Shown: piece by piece, positions 45,124-53,521 of the stretch | How the letters are laid out: each line of letters opens with the position of its first letter | How positions within the stretch are numbered: the stretch's first letter is position 1 | Assembly: GCF_900115805.1 (NCBI RefSeq) | Contig: NZ_FOXU01000001.1 | Location: forward strand, 868,001 to 932,000 | DNA from: Psychrobacillus psychrotolerans | Lineage (GTDB): Bacteria; Bacillota; Bacilli; Bacillales_A; Planococcaceae | Length of the DNA stretch: 64,000 nt | Direction: 5' to 3' | Program-made: the position numbers and the translations under genes | Notes under the pieces: generated by a model | Told to the model about the DNA's origin: nothing | The model's input: only the letters and a program-made list of their open reading frames with translations | Databases searched by the model: none

Positions 45124-46058
45124 CGCACATTAGCCTCCACTGGTGCTTCCACCTCTTCAACTATTGTTGTTAAAATCTCTGCTAAATTATGAATTAGCAT
45201 TCCTTGAGGTGATAACTTCATGCGGTGAAGACATACTGGTTCGATAACACTCTTCACATCATCCGGTGTTACAAATGTTCTGTTGTTCACAAATGCATAT
45301 GCCTTCGCTGCTTGGAGAATAGCCAGAGAAGCACGGCTACTAAGTCCAAGTTCTATGTACGGATGATTCCTTGTACTATGCACAATTTGAATAATATAGG
45401 TCATGATATCCTCATGCACGGTTATTTCTTTCACTTGTTCAGACCACATCTCGATCTGATCCAAAGATACGATTTTCTCTATATTTACTTTTCCTGGAGT
45501 GCGACCAAATTGTTTTAGAATAGTTTTTTCTTCATCCTTTGAAGGATAATCTATCGCCAATTTAAACAAAAAACGATCTAACTGCGCTGCTGGCAATGGA
45601 AAAGTTCCTTGTTGTGATTCGACAGGATTTTGTGTGGCAATTACCATAAATGGTTTTAACAGAGGAATTGTTTCCCCATCTATGGAGACCTGCTTTTCTT
45701 CCATTGCTTCTAACAAACTAGACTGAGTTCGAGGAGTAGCACGATTAATCTCATCAGCTAGTAATATATTACTCATTATTGGTCCTACGCGAAGAACAAA
45801 TTCTTGTTTTTGCGGATGAAAATAACTAATACCTGTAACATCTGAAGGTAATACATCTGGAGTAAACTGTAGACGCTTAAATTCACCATGAATAGCTTCT
45901 GCAAAAGCTTTAGCCATCATTGTTTTACCGGAGCCAGGAACACTTTCCAATAGTACATGACCCTGCACTAACAACCCCATTAACATAAATTTAATTTCTG
46001 TTTCTCTCCCAATGATAGCTTTGTTCAGTTCTTGTTGTAATAATGATATATTACTCAA
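45120..46058 (-). CDS. MoxR-family AAA+ ATPase (second system, YeaC-like)
   Basis: A 312-residue AAA+ protein. Walker A is SVPGSGKTMM (residues about 39-48), Walker B is LLADEINRATPRTQSSLLEA (about 105), and sensor 1 is VIATQNPVESQQGTFPLP (about 141). GLSSRASLAILQAAKAYA is the usual lid motif. It heads the MoxR-DUF58-DUF4129 set, 17 bp after a Spo0E-family gene. It differs clearly from the MoxR of the first operon (SVPGSGKT against GLPGLGKT), so the two belong to separate subfamilies. Confidence 0.93.
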   Translation of the reverse strand: MSNISLLQQELNKAIIGRETEIKFMLMGLLVQGHVLLESVPGSGKTMMAKAFAEAIHGEFKRLQFTPDVLPSDVTGISYFHPQKQEFVLRVGPIMSNILLADEINRATPRTQSSLLEAMEEKQVSIDGETIPLLKPFMVIATQNPVESQQGTFPLPAAQLDRFLFKLAIDYPSKDEEKTILKQFGRTPGKVNIEKIVSLDQIEMWSEQVKEITVHEDIMTYIIQIVHSTRNHPYIELGLSSRASLAILQAAKAYAFVNNRTFVTPDDVKSVIEPVCLHRMKLSPQGMLIHNLAEILTTIVEEVEAPVEANVR

Positions 46059-46075
46059 TCTACTCTCTCCCCCTA

Positions 46076-46252
46076 TTATCCTTCTATTTTTGTTTCTGTA
46101 TCACTCATATCAGTATATTGGAAATCATTTAATAATTGATCTAATTCTTCACTTAACTTAATCGTTTCATTGTTTAAGATTCCTTTTTCTATCGCGCACT
46201 TTATCATTTTTTCTCTTGTAACTTCTAATTGATTTGACCTTGTTTCTGACAT
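46076..46252 (-). CDS. Spo0E-family aspartyl-phosphate phosphatase
   Basis: A 58-residue protein with the Spo0E signature IKLSEELDQLLNDFQ (S-x-x-L-D-x-L, residues about 31-45) after an N-terminal helix that ends CAIEKGILNNET. These small helical-hairpin proteins dephosphorylate Spo0A~P in B. subtilis and delay sporulation. The ATG at 46252 follows AAAAGGGG by 7 bases. It ends 17 bp before moxR and is probably the first gene of that operon. The symbol is left blank because several paralogues exist. Confidence 0.82.
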   Translation of the reverse strand: MSETRSNQLEVTREKMIKCAIEKGILNNETIKLSEELDQLLNDFQYTDMSDTETKIEG

Positions 46253-46345
46253 ACTAATCGCCCCTTTTAAAAATGTATATTCTTTGAAGTATACCTATTT
46301 TTGAAAAGCGCTAAACCAATAAACGGACGACAATTAATGACATCC

Positions 46346-46537
46346 TTAACTTCTAGCTACATCTAAATAAGTGTATACTACCTGCCCACCTTGTTTTGCA
46401 TTACCAGAAAAGTGTTTAAAATCCTCTCGCAAAACTAATACTTTTCTAAAAGCTAGAAATTCATTTTTTTCGATGACTATTTCTTTAAGATCTCTATTTT
46501 TAAGCATATTAAGTTTTTCTTCATATGATTCATGCAT
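46346..46537 (-). CDS. Small conserved-looking protein of unknown function
   Basis: A 63-residue protein beginning MHESYEEKLNMLKNRDLKE and containing LAFRKVLVLREDFKHFSGNA, then GGQVVYTYLD. It is charged, soluble and without membrane segments. The ATG at 46537 has AAAGGA 8 bases upstream; earlier frames start inside the SD. The alternating charged and beta-prone residues look like real protein. I do not recognise the family. It stands divergent to ykvS. Confidence 0.65.
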   Translation of the reverse strand: MHESYEEKLNMLKNRDLKEIVIEKNEFLAFRKVLVLREDFKHFSGNAKQGGQVVYTYLDVARS

Positions 46538-46649
46538 ATATCTCATTCCTTTCACAAATATTTTAAGATTTTCAGTGAAAATACTTTACGTACTCCTTAT
46601 TTTAAGGCAAACTGTATTATATTACGTTCTTAAGGGGATGGGGCACTCT

Positions 46650-46838
46650 ATGAAAATAGCTGAAGTTGGGAATATTATTGAATTCAAAGATGGTCTTCAA
46701 GGCATTGTAGAGAAAGTCAATGAAAATTCTGTAATCGTTAACTTAACTTATATGGAGAACTTTAACGAGCTTGAGGCAGAAGAAAAGACAGTAATAAATC
46801 ATAAGCGTTATAAAATATTATATAGTAATGAAGATTAA
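46650..46838 (+). CDS. ykvS: YkvS (DUF2187) family protein
   Basis: A 62-residue protein, MKIAEVGNIIEFKDGLQG then IVEKVNENSVIVNLTYM, closely matching B. subtilis YkvS. The pattern suggests a small KOW/SH3-like beta barrel. No role is known. AAGGGGATGGGG precedes the ATG; a longer in-frame start from 46371 would be antisense to the previous gene and has no SD. A terminator follows. Confidence 0.88.
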   Translation: MKIAEVGNIIEFKDGLQGIVEKVNENSVIVNLTYMENFNELEAEEKTVINHKRYKILYSNED

Positions 46839-46846
46839 ACGTCATG

Positions 46847-46876
46847 CCGTTCCTCTCAAAAGATGGACGGTTTTTT
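46847..46876 (+). terminator. Terminator of ykvS
   Basis: A short stem (CCGTTC with GGACGG, one G-T pair), 12-nt loop and six T, 8 bases after the ykvS stop. Confidence 0.7.
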
Positions 46877-46898
46877 AAATATAAGAAGGATGTGTATT

Positions 46899-47510
46899 AT
46901 GTTTCGTCAATTATCCATTTATCAGTTAGTATTTTCACTATTTCTTGCTTACTTTTTGTCCTGGATTACTTTTTCGAACGAAGAAGTTTTTTGGTACTTT
47001 TATACGTTTTCTGTGTTTTTCCTAATGGCAGCTTTTTTCTACTTTTCCAAAATGGAAGAAGACAACAATTCAGTTCGCTTAATTTTTCTTGGAGTTATGT
47101 TCGGGGTATTTGCTTATGCAGGCATTCTAGTATCATACTTATTAATCGACATGGGACCAGCTAGTTGGACAAATAGTATAGATAAATTTCTAAATCATTT
47201 TGGACCATCCGCTATCTGGCATTATCTCCTGTTAGTATTCATCATCGCTCCTGGGGAAGAGGTATTTTGGAGAGGACTAATCCAACAAAAATTAAAAAAA
47301 TTTATGAAGCCTAAATATGCTGTTGTGTTAAGTTCCTTACTATTTGGATTGTCGTTCATTTTCACTGGTTTTTGGATAGGTATATTAGGAGGATTTTTCG
47401 TAGGGATCATCTTTGGTATACTATATGAGTGGAAACGTAGTATTACTGCAATTGTTCTCGCCCATATCACATTGCTTGTTCTATTGTTTTTAATATTACC
47501 CATCACTTGA
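46899..47510 (+). CDS. CPBP (Abi)-family membrane protein
   Basis: A 203-residue protein with about seven predicted helices. The first CPBP motif EEVFWR (E-E-x3-R) is in APGEEVFWRGLIQQKLKK (residues about 126-143). The second motif, normally F-x3-H, reads FGLSF here, so the second metal-binding His appears missing. A His is present later in VLAHITLL. Active members are glutamic-type intramembrane proteases like Rce1; this one may be altered or inactive. The ATG at 46899 has AAGGA 8 bases upstream. Confidence 0.8.
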   Translation: MFRQLSIYQLVFSLFLAYFLSWITFSNEEVFWYFYTFSVFFLMAAFFYFSKMEEDNNSVRLIFLGVMFGVFAYAGILVSYLLIDMGPASWTNSIDKFLNHFGPSAIWHYLLLVFIIAPGEEVFWRGLIQQKLKKFMKPKYAVVLSSLLFGLSFIFTGFWIGILGGFFVGIIFGILYEWKRSITAIVLAHITLLVLLFLILPIT

Positions 47511-47657
47511 AACATATGAAAAACCTTTTCGTCAATATGTGCGAGTACTTTGTTAGCCAACAATCGCTGAGATTCTGTAGCAACTTGAGATGCTGAATTT
47601 GGACAAATATTGAATGAAAAGCAAAGACTTTATCTAATAAAAGGGAGCTGAATAAGG

Positions 47658-48281
47658 ATGAAAAAAATTTATACGCTACTTTCTATACTATTACTAACAG
47701 TAATTCTCACAGCTTGTGGGACAAGTACAACAACCGAGAAACAGGATAGTAATACACAAGAAACTGAAAATGCGGAAGTAACAACTTCCCCAGAAGTAAC
47801 TGAAAATAGTGAGGTTGATACAACACAAGCTGCTTCACCTGAGAAAGAATTAGAAGGGACCTCAACGGAAAGTGATAGTAATAACTATTCCATCACTGTG
47901 TTGGAGGGCTATGAGTTAACTGCTGAAGAACCAAATAAAGACCTATTGTTTAACCAAGAAAACGATCTACAATCTATGCGTATTGAAACTTTCTCGCCAG
48001 AGGAAATTACTCTTGAAGAAATTGAAGAGAATACAATGGCTTCATTGCAAGCATCCAATGAATCTTCTACTGTTACAGAAATTACGGACGACAATATGAT
48101 TCCTACACATGATTCTATCCAAAATGTTTCCGCTCATCAGATCGATACAACTGATGGCAAAGTTTCTGGATATGTATTTGAACGTGATGGATTGCTCGTT
48201 AAGTTAACTGTTTTTGACACAGCTGCTACACCTGCACTTGGGAAATTTGTACAAATGGCTGAAACAATTAAATCTAAATAA
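47658..48281 (+). CDS. Secreted lipoprotein of unknown function
   Basis: A 207-residue predicted lipoprotein with signal peptide and lipobox LTAC (Cys about residue 20). A Thr/Glu/Ser-rich linker (about 22-72) precedes a compact domain (about 75-205) with ITVLEGYELTAEEPNKDLLF and a DGLLVKLTVFDTA strand, which looks like a small alpha/beta fold. No enzyme motif is visible. AAAGGGAGCTG precedes the ATG. It has its own strong terminator. Unknown family. Confidence 0.75.
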   Translation: MKKIYTLLSILLLTVILTACGTSTTTEKQDSNTQETENAEVTTSPEVTENSEVDTTQAASPEKELEGTSTESDSNNYSITVLEGYELTAEEPNKDLLFNQENDLQSMRIETFSPEEITLEEIEENTMASLQASNESSTVTEITDDNMIPTHDSIQNVSAHQIDTTDGKVSGYVFERDGLLVKLTVFDTAATPALGKFVQMAETIKSK

Positions 48282-48319
48282 TTACAGTACTCGCTATATT
48301 ATTAACCGACTAATTATTG

Positions 48320-48365
48320 AAGGAGTGGTCATGACTAACGTCATGACCACTCCTTCTTTTTTTAA
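48320..48365 (+). terminator. Terminator of the lipoprotein gene
   Basis: A 16-bp perfect stem (AAGGAGTGGTCATGAC with GTCATGACCACTCCTT), 4-nt loop and a T-rich tail, about 40 bases after the stop. Confidence 0.93.
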
Positions 48366-48500
48366 TATCTTTTTAAAACAGGCTAGTACTTTTCTTGAAA
48401 ACTAGAGCGTGATCCATTCGAAGATTCAAATTTCACTCACTATCTCTTTCGGTAAAAAACAAAAACCCCGCTCACATTGCAAGGTTCAAAGGATAAAATA

Positions 48501-48947
48501 TTAGTATGATAAGTTTTTAATTGATAAACCTAACTTTTTTGTAAGTTCAATGACTTCCTGCTTTTCATCTTCGGATAATGCACTCATAAGACTTACTAAT
48601 TGTTCCTCATGGCGCGGAAATAGTTCATCCATAAACAACGTACCTTCTTCGGATATTTCTGCATATGTTACACGTCTATCCGTAGGACTCGATACTCTTT
48701 TAACATACCCTCGTCCTTCTAATTTATCAACTACATACGTAATAGAACCACTTGCCAACAAAATTTTGTTACCAATTTGCTGAAGGGGTTGTTTACCTTT
48801 ATGATATAAAAGCTCTAGTACAGCAAATTCGGTTGGATTTAAACCATTTTCTTGAAAAAACTGATTCGTACATTCATGGATTACTTTATGGGCACGAGAT
48901 AATACTATGAATAGTTTTAATGCACTGTTTGACTGTTCAGCTGTCAT
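48501..48947 (-). CDS. MarR-family regulator, MhqR-like
   Basis: A 148-residue winged-helix regulator. FFQENGLNPTEFAVLELLYH then KGKQPLQQIGNKILLASGSI and TYVVDKLEGRGYVKR cover the DNA-binding part, and the wing has SSPTDRRVTYAEIS. This is close to B. subtilis MhqR (YkvE), which represses genes for quinone and aldehyde detoxification. No MhqR target operon is in the window. It is single, with a short leader, and next to a KinA-type kinase as ykvE is next to kinD in B. subtilis, though the kinase architecture differs. Confidence 0.8.
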   Translation of the reverse strand: MTAEQSNSALKLFIVLSRAHKVIHECTNQFFQENGLNPTEFAVLELLYHKGKQPLQQIGNKILLASGSITYVVDKLEGRGYVKRVSSPTDRRVTYAEISEEGTLFMDELFPRHEEQLVSLMSALSEDEKQEVIELTKKLGLSIKNLSY

Positions 48948-49022
48948 ATTTCGTCATCCTCACCTATATAAAATACATTACCCACTATTATATAGGTCTA
49001 AGCTTTGAAATGTCAAAAAGCT

Positions 49023-50078
49023 TTATAAACTATTATTTAATGGAAGGACAAATTCAAAAGTAGTACCTTGTTCTACTACACTACTAACTTCTATATTTCC
49101 ACCATGCTCTTCAATTACTTTGTAAACATGTGAGAGCCCTAGACCTGTCCCGGTTGATTTAGTAGTGAAAAAAGGTTGAAAAATTTTATTGATATGTTCA
49201 TCATCAATGCCTTGTCCTTCATCACAGACAGAAATACTAACAAACTTCCCTATTTTATAAGAAATATTAATATTAATATTTCCCCCATCAGGCATTGCTT
49301 CCATTCCATTTTTAATAGCGTTTACAAATACCTGCTTAAGTAGCTGACTATCGCCAATTACCTGACACTCTCCGTTTGTTTGGCTAGTAACATGAAGGTT
49401 GATTGATTTTAGTAATGCTTGGGGACCCATAAAGCTCACTACTTCTAGTATTATCTCTTCAATATTTATGACAGTAAACTTAGATTTACTTGGTTTGGAG
49501 AGTTCTAAAAATTGAGTAAGTATTTCTTCCATTTTATTGATTTCTTCATTAATTACAGTTAAGTAACGCTTCGCATCATCCGTTGCATTTTGAGTTAATA
49601 ATTGAGTAAAACCTTTCAAAGATGTCATAGGATTTCGAATTTCATGTGCTATTCCTGCTGCTAATTGGCCTAATGTTCGCAGTGATTCCGATTGATCCAA
49701 TCTTTTCTTCATATATATTTTTTCCGATTCATCACTAATTTCTAATAAATATAAATCACTATCACTTTGTTTAGAAATTACTACATGTACATATTTATAT
49801 TCACCAACGATCGGTTGGTATTCCATATGATTTTCCAAATATCCTTCTTTTTTAAGTTTTTTTACTAGGAACTTTTTCTCCTCATCACTTACACTAAACA
49901 TCTCACATAAATCATTAGCATGATTACCAACATAGTCATCTTTGTTGATGTCTAGAATTTTTTCGGCATATGAATTCATATCTAATAATATCCCTTTGTC
50001 ATTAATAAATATAAGTCCACTCGAGAAAAGCTCGAATATATTCCCTAAATTTTCTTTATATTCATATTTTGTTAACAA
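49023..50078 (-). CDS. PAS-domain histidine kinase of the KinA-E type
   Basis: A 351-residue soluble sensor kinase. A PAS domain (residues about 12-115; LFSSGLIFINDKGILLDMNS) precedes the HisKA domain with AAGIAHEIRNPMTSLKGFTQ (phospho-accepting His about residue 147). The ATPase domain has the N box NAIKNGMEAM, G1 DEGQGID and G2 TGTGLGLSHVYKVIEEHGG. The H-box ...RNPMTSLKGF is the form seen in sporulation kinases that feed Spo0F, and no cognate response regulator is adjacent, as expected for a phosphorelay kinase. The start is TTG with GGCGGGTG upstream. The input signal is unknown. Confidence 0.87.
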   Translation of the reverse strand: MLTKYEYKENLGNIFELFSSGLIFINDKGILLDMNSYAEKILDINKDDYVGNHANDLCEMFSVSDEEKKFLVKKLKKEGYLENHMEYQPIVGEYKYVHVVISKQSDSDLYLLEISDESEKIYMKKRLDQSESLRTLGQLAAGIAHEIRNPMTSLKGFTQLLTQNATDDAKRYLTVINEEINKMEEILTQFLELSKPSKSKFTVINIEEIILEVVSFMGPQALLKSINLHVTSQTNGECQVIGDSQLLKQVFVNAIKNGMEAMPDGGNININISYKIGKFVSISVCDEGQGIDDEHINKIFQPFFTTKSTGTGLGLSHVYKVIEEHGGNIEVSSVVEQGTTFEFVLPLNNSL

Positions 50079-50205
50079 GAAAACACCCGCCTTTTCGGAT
50101 TATTTCCACCACAAGATTGAAAAACAGAGATTTTATTTATACATGATTATTTATTCTGATTATTCCACAATGACGGACAGATTGACATAATTCTTTTGAC
50201 CTATA

Positions 50206-50234
50206 TTGTCGACAGTAGTAATGACTGATACAAT
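50206..50234 (+). promoter_or_regulatory. Candidate sigma-A promoter of the radical SAM gene
   Basis: A -35 TTGTCG (50206-50211) and a -10 TACAAT (50229-50234) are 17 bp apart, about 30 bp before the start codon. Confidence 0.6.
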
Positions 50235-50263
50235 AGAAATACTAATAAAGGAGTTTATGAACA

Positions 50264-52000
50264 ATGAATATTATATTAACTACATTGAATGCTAAGTTTA
50301 TACATACAAACTTGGCACTACGCTGTTTAAAAGCATATGCTGAACCCGAGTATCACCCCTTAATTGTTGAATATACCATTAAAGATCCAACGTTTAATAT
50401 TGTAGCAGACCTTTATCAAAAGAAGCCTAATGTAGTTGGTTTTAGCTGTTATATTTGGAACATTGAAGAAACAATAAAAGTTATTAAAATGCTAAAAACT
50501 GTGGATCCATCTGTTGTTGTCGTTTTAGGTGGTCCTGAAGTTTCTTATGATACTAATGTCTGGCTTCGACAAATTAGAGAAATAGATTACGTAGTTGTCG
50601 GTGAAGGAGAACAGTCCTTTAAAGATTTACTAAATTATTTATCCGATAAACATACTATAAAAGATGTTCCTGGTTTAGCTTATGTTCGAGATGACAAATT
50701 TATACTTAATCCGCTACCTCCAAAACTCGATTTAAGATTATCTCCCTCCCCCTATCGTTTTGTAGAAGATCTACCTGATTTGTCGAAACGTATTGTCTAT
50801 GTAGAAACAAGTAGAGGATGCCCCTTCTCTTGTCAATTTTGCTTATCTTCTATAGAGGTTGGGGTTCGATATTTTAACCGCGACAAAGTCAAAGAGGATA
50901 TTCGTTATTTGATGGAAAATGGTGCAAGAATCATTAAATTTGTGGATCGAACATTTAATATTAGTCGAAGTTATGCGATGGAAATGTTCCAATTTTTAAT
51001 TGACGAACATCAACCGGGAGTTGTTTTTCAATTCGAAATAACTGCAGATATAATGCGTCCTGAAGTAATTCAATTTTTAAACGACAATGCTCCAGCAGGA
51101 TTATTCCGTTTTGAAATAGGTGTTCAATCTACAAATGATTTAACAAATGAACTTGTACAACGTCGCCAGAACTTTGAAAAGCTAAAACGTACTGTAACTA
51201 TGGTTAAAAGTGGTGGAAAGATTGCCCAACATTTAGATTTGATCGCAGGTCTTCCAGAAGAAGATTATTCTTCATTTAGAAATACTTTTAATGAAGTCTT
51301 CGAAATGCGTCCGGAGGAACTTCAGTTAGGTTTTCTAAAATTACTTCGTGGAACTGGATTAAGAGTTGAAGCCCAGAAATATGGCTACGTTTATGTAGAC
51401 CAAGCTCCATATGAAATATTTTCAAATAATGTGTTAACCTTCGATGATATTTTGCGTATTAAACAAGTAGAAGATGTTCTGGAGAAGTATTGGAATGCTC
51501 ACCGGATGGACCGCACATTAGAGTATTTATTCGAACATGTATTTGAATCTCCTTTCGATTTCTTCCAACAGTTCGGTACATTCTGGGAAGAGCGTAACTG
51601 GTCTAGAATCGGTCATCAATTGGAGGATTTATATACTAGACTTTATACATTCTTGGAAGGACTAGATCATATATCATTGCCTACTATTCGAAGCGTCATG
51701 AAATTAGATTATTTATCTAACCAAAAGTTTCAACCTCGTAAGCCTTGGTGGAATAATGACCTTAGTAAGGAAGAACAATCCAAGATGTATAAATTATTGC
51801 TAGATAACCCAGAGCTTGCTGGGGAGTCCTTTACAACGCTTCAGCTGAATGAAAGAGAATTATACAAACAAACTTTCATCACACCAGTTTCTATTGATGT
51901 AGATGCATTTATGCAAGGATCTATAGAAGAAAAAGAAGGATATCTACTGACTACCTTTGGTAAATCAGAGTTTCCTCACTTATCATTTGTGTACAAATAA
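50264..52000 (+). CDS. B12-binding radical SAM protein (DUF4080)
   Basis: A 578-residue enzyme. The N-terminal cobalamin-binding-like domain (residues about 1-140) shows VVVVLGGPEVSYD and VVVGEGEQSF. The radical SAM core follows, with the 4Fe-4S cluster motif CPFSCQFC (C-x3-C-x2-C; about residue 188) and DRTFNIS. The last 190 residues are the DUF4080 tail. Such proteins are widespread in bacteria and are annotated as B12-binding radical SAM of unknown function; they are predicted to do difficult methylations or rearrangements. AAAGGAG precedes the ATG. It stands alone, with its own promoter and terminator, so context gives no substrate. Confidence 0.88.
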   Translation: MNIILTTLNAKFIHTNLALRCLKAYAEPEYHPLIVEYTIKDPTFNIVADLYQKKPNVVGFSCYIWNIEETIKVIKMLKTVDPSVVVVLGGPEVSYDTNVWLRQIREIDYVVVGEGEQSFKDLLNYLSDKHTIKDVPGLAYVRDDKFILNPLPPKLDLRLSPSPYRFVEDLPDLSKRIVYVETSRGCPFSCQFCLSSIEVGVRYFNRDKVKEDIRYLMENGARIIKFVDRTFNISRSYAMEMFQFLIDEHQPGVVFQFEITADIMRPEVIQFLNDNAPAGLFRFEIGVQSTNDLTNELVQRRQNFEKLKRTVTMVKSGGKIAQHLDLIAGLPEEDYSSFRNTFNEVFEMRPEELQLGFLKLLRGTGLRVEAQKYGYVYVDQAPYEIFSNNVLTFDDILRIKQVEDVLEKYWNAHRMDRTLEYLFEHVFESPFDFFQQFGTFWEERNWSRIGHQLEDLYTRLYTFLEGLDHISLPTIRSVMKLDYLSNQKFQPRKPWWNNDLSKEEQSKMYKLLLDNPELAGESFTTLQLNERELYKQTFITPVSIDVDAFMQGSIEEKEGYLLTTFGKSEFPHLSFVYK

Positions 52001-52028
52001 TATAGAGCCTTTCTTATTTTTCTAAAAT

Positions 52029-52064
52029 AAAACGAGCTATCCGTAAAGGAATAGCTCGTTTTTT
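52029..52064. terminator. Bidirectional terminator between the radical SAM gene and ktrD
   Basis: A 10-bp stem (AACGAGCTAT with ATAGCTCGTT), 10-nt loop, and T runs on both strands, between two convergent genes. Confidence 0.92.
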
Positions 52065-52067
52065 CAT

Positions 52068-53420
52068 TCATCCAATAATTACACGTTCTTTCGGATAATG
52101 ATATTTTGTTTTGTTATGCTTACCTCCTAATGTAAATAAGAAGGAGATTAATCCAACTCTACCTATGAACATCAGAATCATAATAATAACCTTTCCAATA
52201 TTCGACAAATCCCCTGTTATACCTAGACTCATACCACAAGTTCCAAAAGCAGAAGTAATTTCAAATATTAAGGAAGAAATTGGAACTCCAGGCTCCGTTA
52301 CAGTCAGAAGTATGGTAGCAGTGAAAACCATTACTAAAGCTAGAATAATAACAGCATACGAGCGATACACATCTATTAAGTGAATCTCCCGACCAAAAAT
52401 TTGGATATTCTCTTTGCCCCTTGAAAAATGGATTAAAAATAGAAGCGCAATAGCGAAAGTTGTAGTACGAATTCCGCCTCCAACAGAACTAGGTGAAGCA
52501 CCAATGAACATTAAAACACTCATCAAAAAATTGGTGCCTTCGCTAAATATAGTAACGTCTATCGTCGTTAGTCCTGCTGACCGCGTGGAAATTGAATGAA
52601 AAAATGCAGTAAAAAACTTCTCGTGCCACGGCATACTTCTAAATGAATTAAAAAATTCTAATATAAAAATCATAACAGTTCCAAATAGCAACAATGCTCC
52701 ATATGTAATAGTCGTTAACTTCGTAAACAAAGAAAAGCGGAAATTCTTATTTTTGTTCGATAAAAACTCTTTTACCTCAATTAAAACTGGAAAACCTATC
52801 GCTCCAAAAACGATTAATATTCCTGTAATCGTTTGAACAAAATAATCATTATGATATGCATATAATGATTGCCCAGTAATATCAAACCCAGCATTAGTTG
52901 TTGCGGATACAGATGTGAATATTCCATGAATTGCTGCCTGTTTTATCGTATCAAAATACTGTGTAAAATATAAAGTTAATAGTGCTGCGCCAATAGTTTG
53001 GACAAGCAAGAGAATTTTAACAATCTCTTTTATTAGATGAACGACGCCTGATAAGTTAGATTGATTGTGATCAACCATTATTAACTGCCTTTCACGTAAA
53101 CCAATCTTCTTCCCAGCTATTAACCAGACAAAAGTCCCTAGTGACATAATTCCAATTCCACCAAGTTGTAAAATAAGAATAATCATGAAATAACCAAAGA
53201 CACTATATGTATCCAAAATACTGACTGCAGTCAAACCAGTAACAGAGACTGCGCTCACTGCCGTGAACAAACTATCAATGAATGCGACTTCTACACCAGG
53301 TTTATGCACTCCTGGAAGAGAAAGAAGAACTACTGAAATAGCTATAGCAATAAAATAATACGTAACAATTACTTGAGCAGGTGTAAATTTTAATCTCTTT
53401 TTAAGTTGTGGCTGCTTCAT
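52068..53420 (-). CDS. ktrD: Ktr-type potassium transporter membrane subunit (KtrD/KtrB)
   Basis: A 450-residue protein built from four membrane-pore-membrane repeats. The four selectivity-filter signatures are visible: SVTGLTA (residues about 63), TNAGFDI (about 175), STRSAGLTT (about 280) and GTCGMSLG (about 395), each with the key Gly. Ktr systems take up K+ with Na+ and are gated by cytosolic RCK partners; the KtrC-type gene is 36 kb away in the same window. I set the start at 53420, where AAAGGA is 9 bases upstream; a frame start 7 codons earlier lacks an SD. KtrD rather than KtrB is inferred from the pairing with KtrC. Confidence 0.88.
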   Translation of the reverse strand: MKQPQLKKRLKFTPAQVIVTYYFIAIAISVVLLSLPGVHKPGVEVAFIDSLFTAVSAVSVTGLTAVSILDTYSVFGYFMIILILQLGGIGIMSLGTFVWLIAGKKIGLRERQLIMVDHNQSNLSGVVHLIKEIVKILLLVQTIGAALLTLYFTQYFDTIKQAAIHGIFTSVSATTNAGFDITGQSLYAYHNDYFVQTITGILIVFGAIGFPVLIEVKEFLSNKNKNFRFSLFTKLTTITYGALLLFGTVMIFILEFFNSFRSMPWHEKFFTAFFHSISTRSAGLTTIDVTIFSEGTNFLMSVLMFIGASPSSVGGGIRTTTFAIALLFLIHFSRGKENIQIFGREIHLIDVYRSYAVIILALVMVFTATILLTVTEPGVPISSLIFEITSAFGTCGMSLGITGDLSNIGKVIIMILMFIGRVGLISFLFTLGGKHNKTKYHYPKERVIIG

Positions 53421-53465
53421 TATTTTATTTCCTTTCAACATTTCGAGTAATCATTATCTCATTGT

Positions 53466-53514
53466 AAAAAAAAAAAGCGTAAAAAGATAGCTAAAACTAT
53501 CTTTTTACGCTTTT
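53466..53514 (-). terminator. Terminator of the TerC gene
   Basis: An 18-bp perfect stem (AAAAGCGTAAAAAGATAG at 53473-53490 with its complement at 53497-53514) with a 6-nt loop and a run of T on the minus strand. It begins 8 bases after the stop. Confidence 0.93.
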
Positions 53515-53521
53515 ACTCTAA

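Noticed and set aside
46371-46649. Longer N-terminal extension of ykvS
   Set aside because: Runs antisense through the 63-residue gene; the SD and homologue length support the ATG at 46650.
46844-47164. 106-codon plus-strand frame overlapping the CPBP gene
   Set aside because: Out of frame with the CPBP protein, Phe/Ser/Cys-rich shadow composition, starts inside the ykvS terminator.
47511-47657. Promoter for the lipoprotein gene
   Set aside because: The best TTGAAT-N17-TCTAAT match would place the transcript start inside the SD, so it is not convincing.
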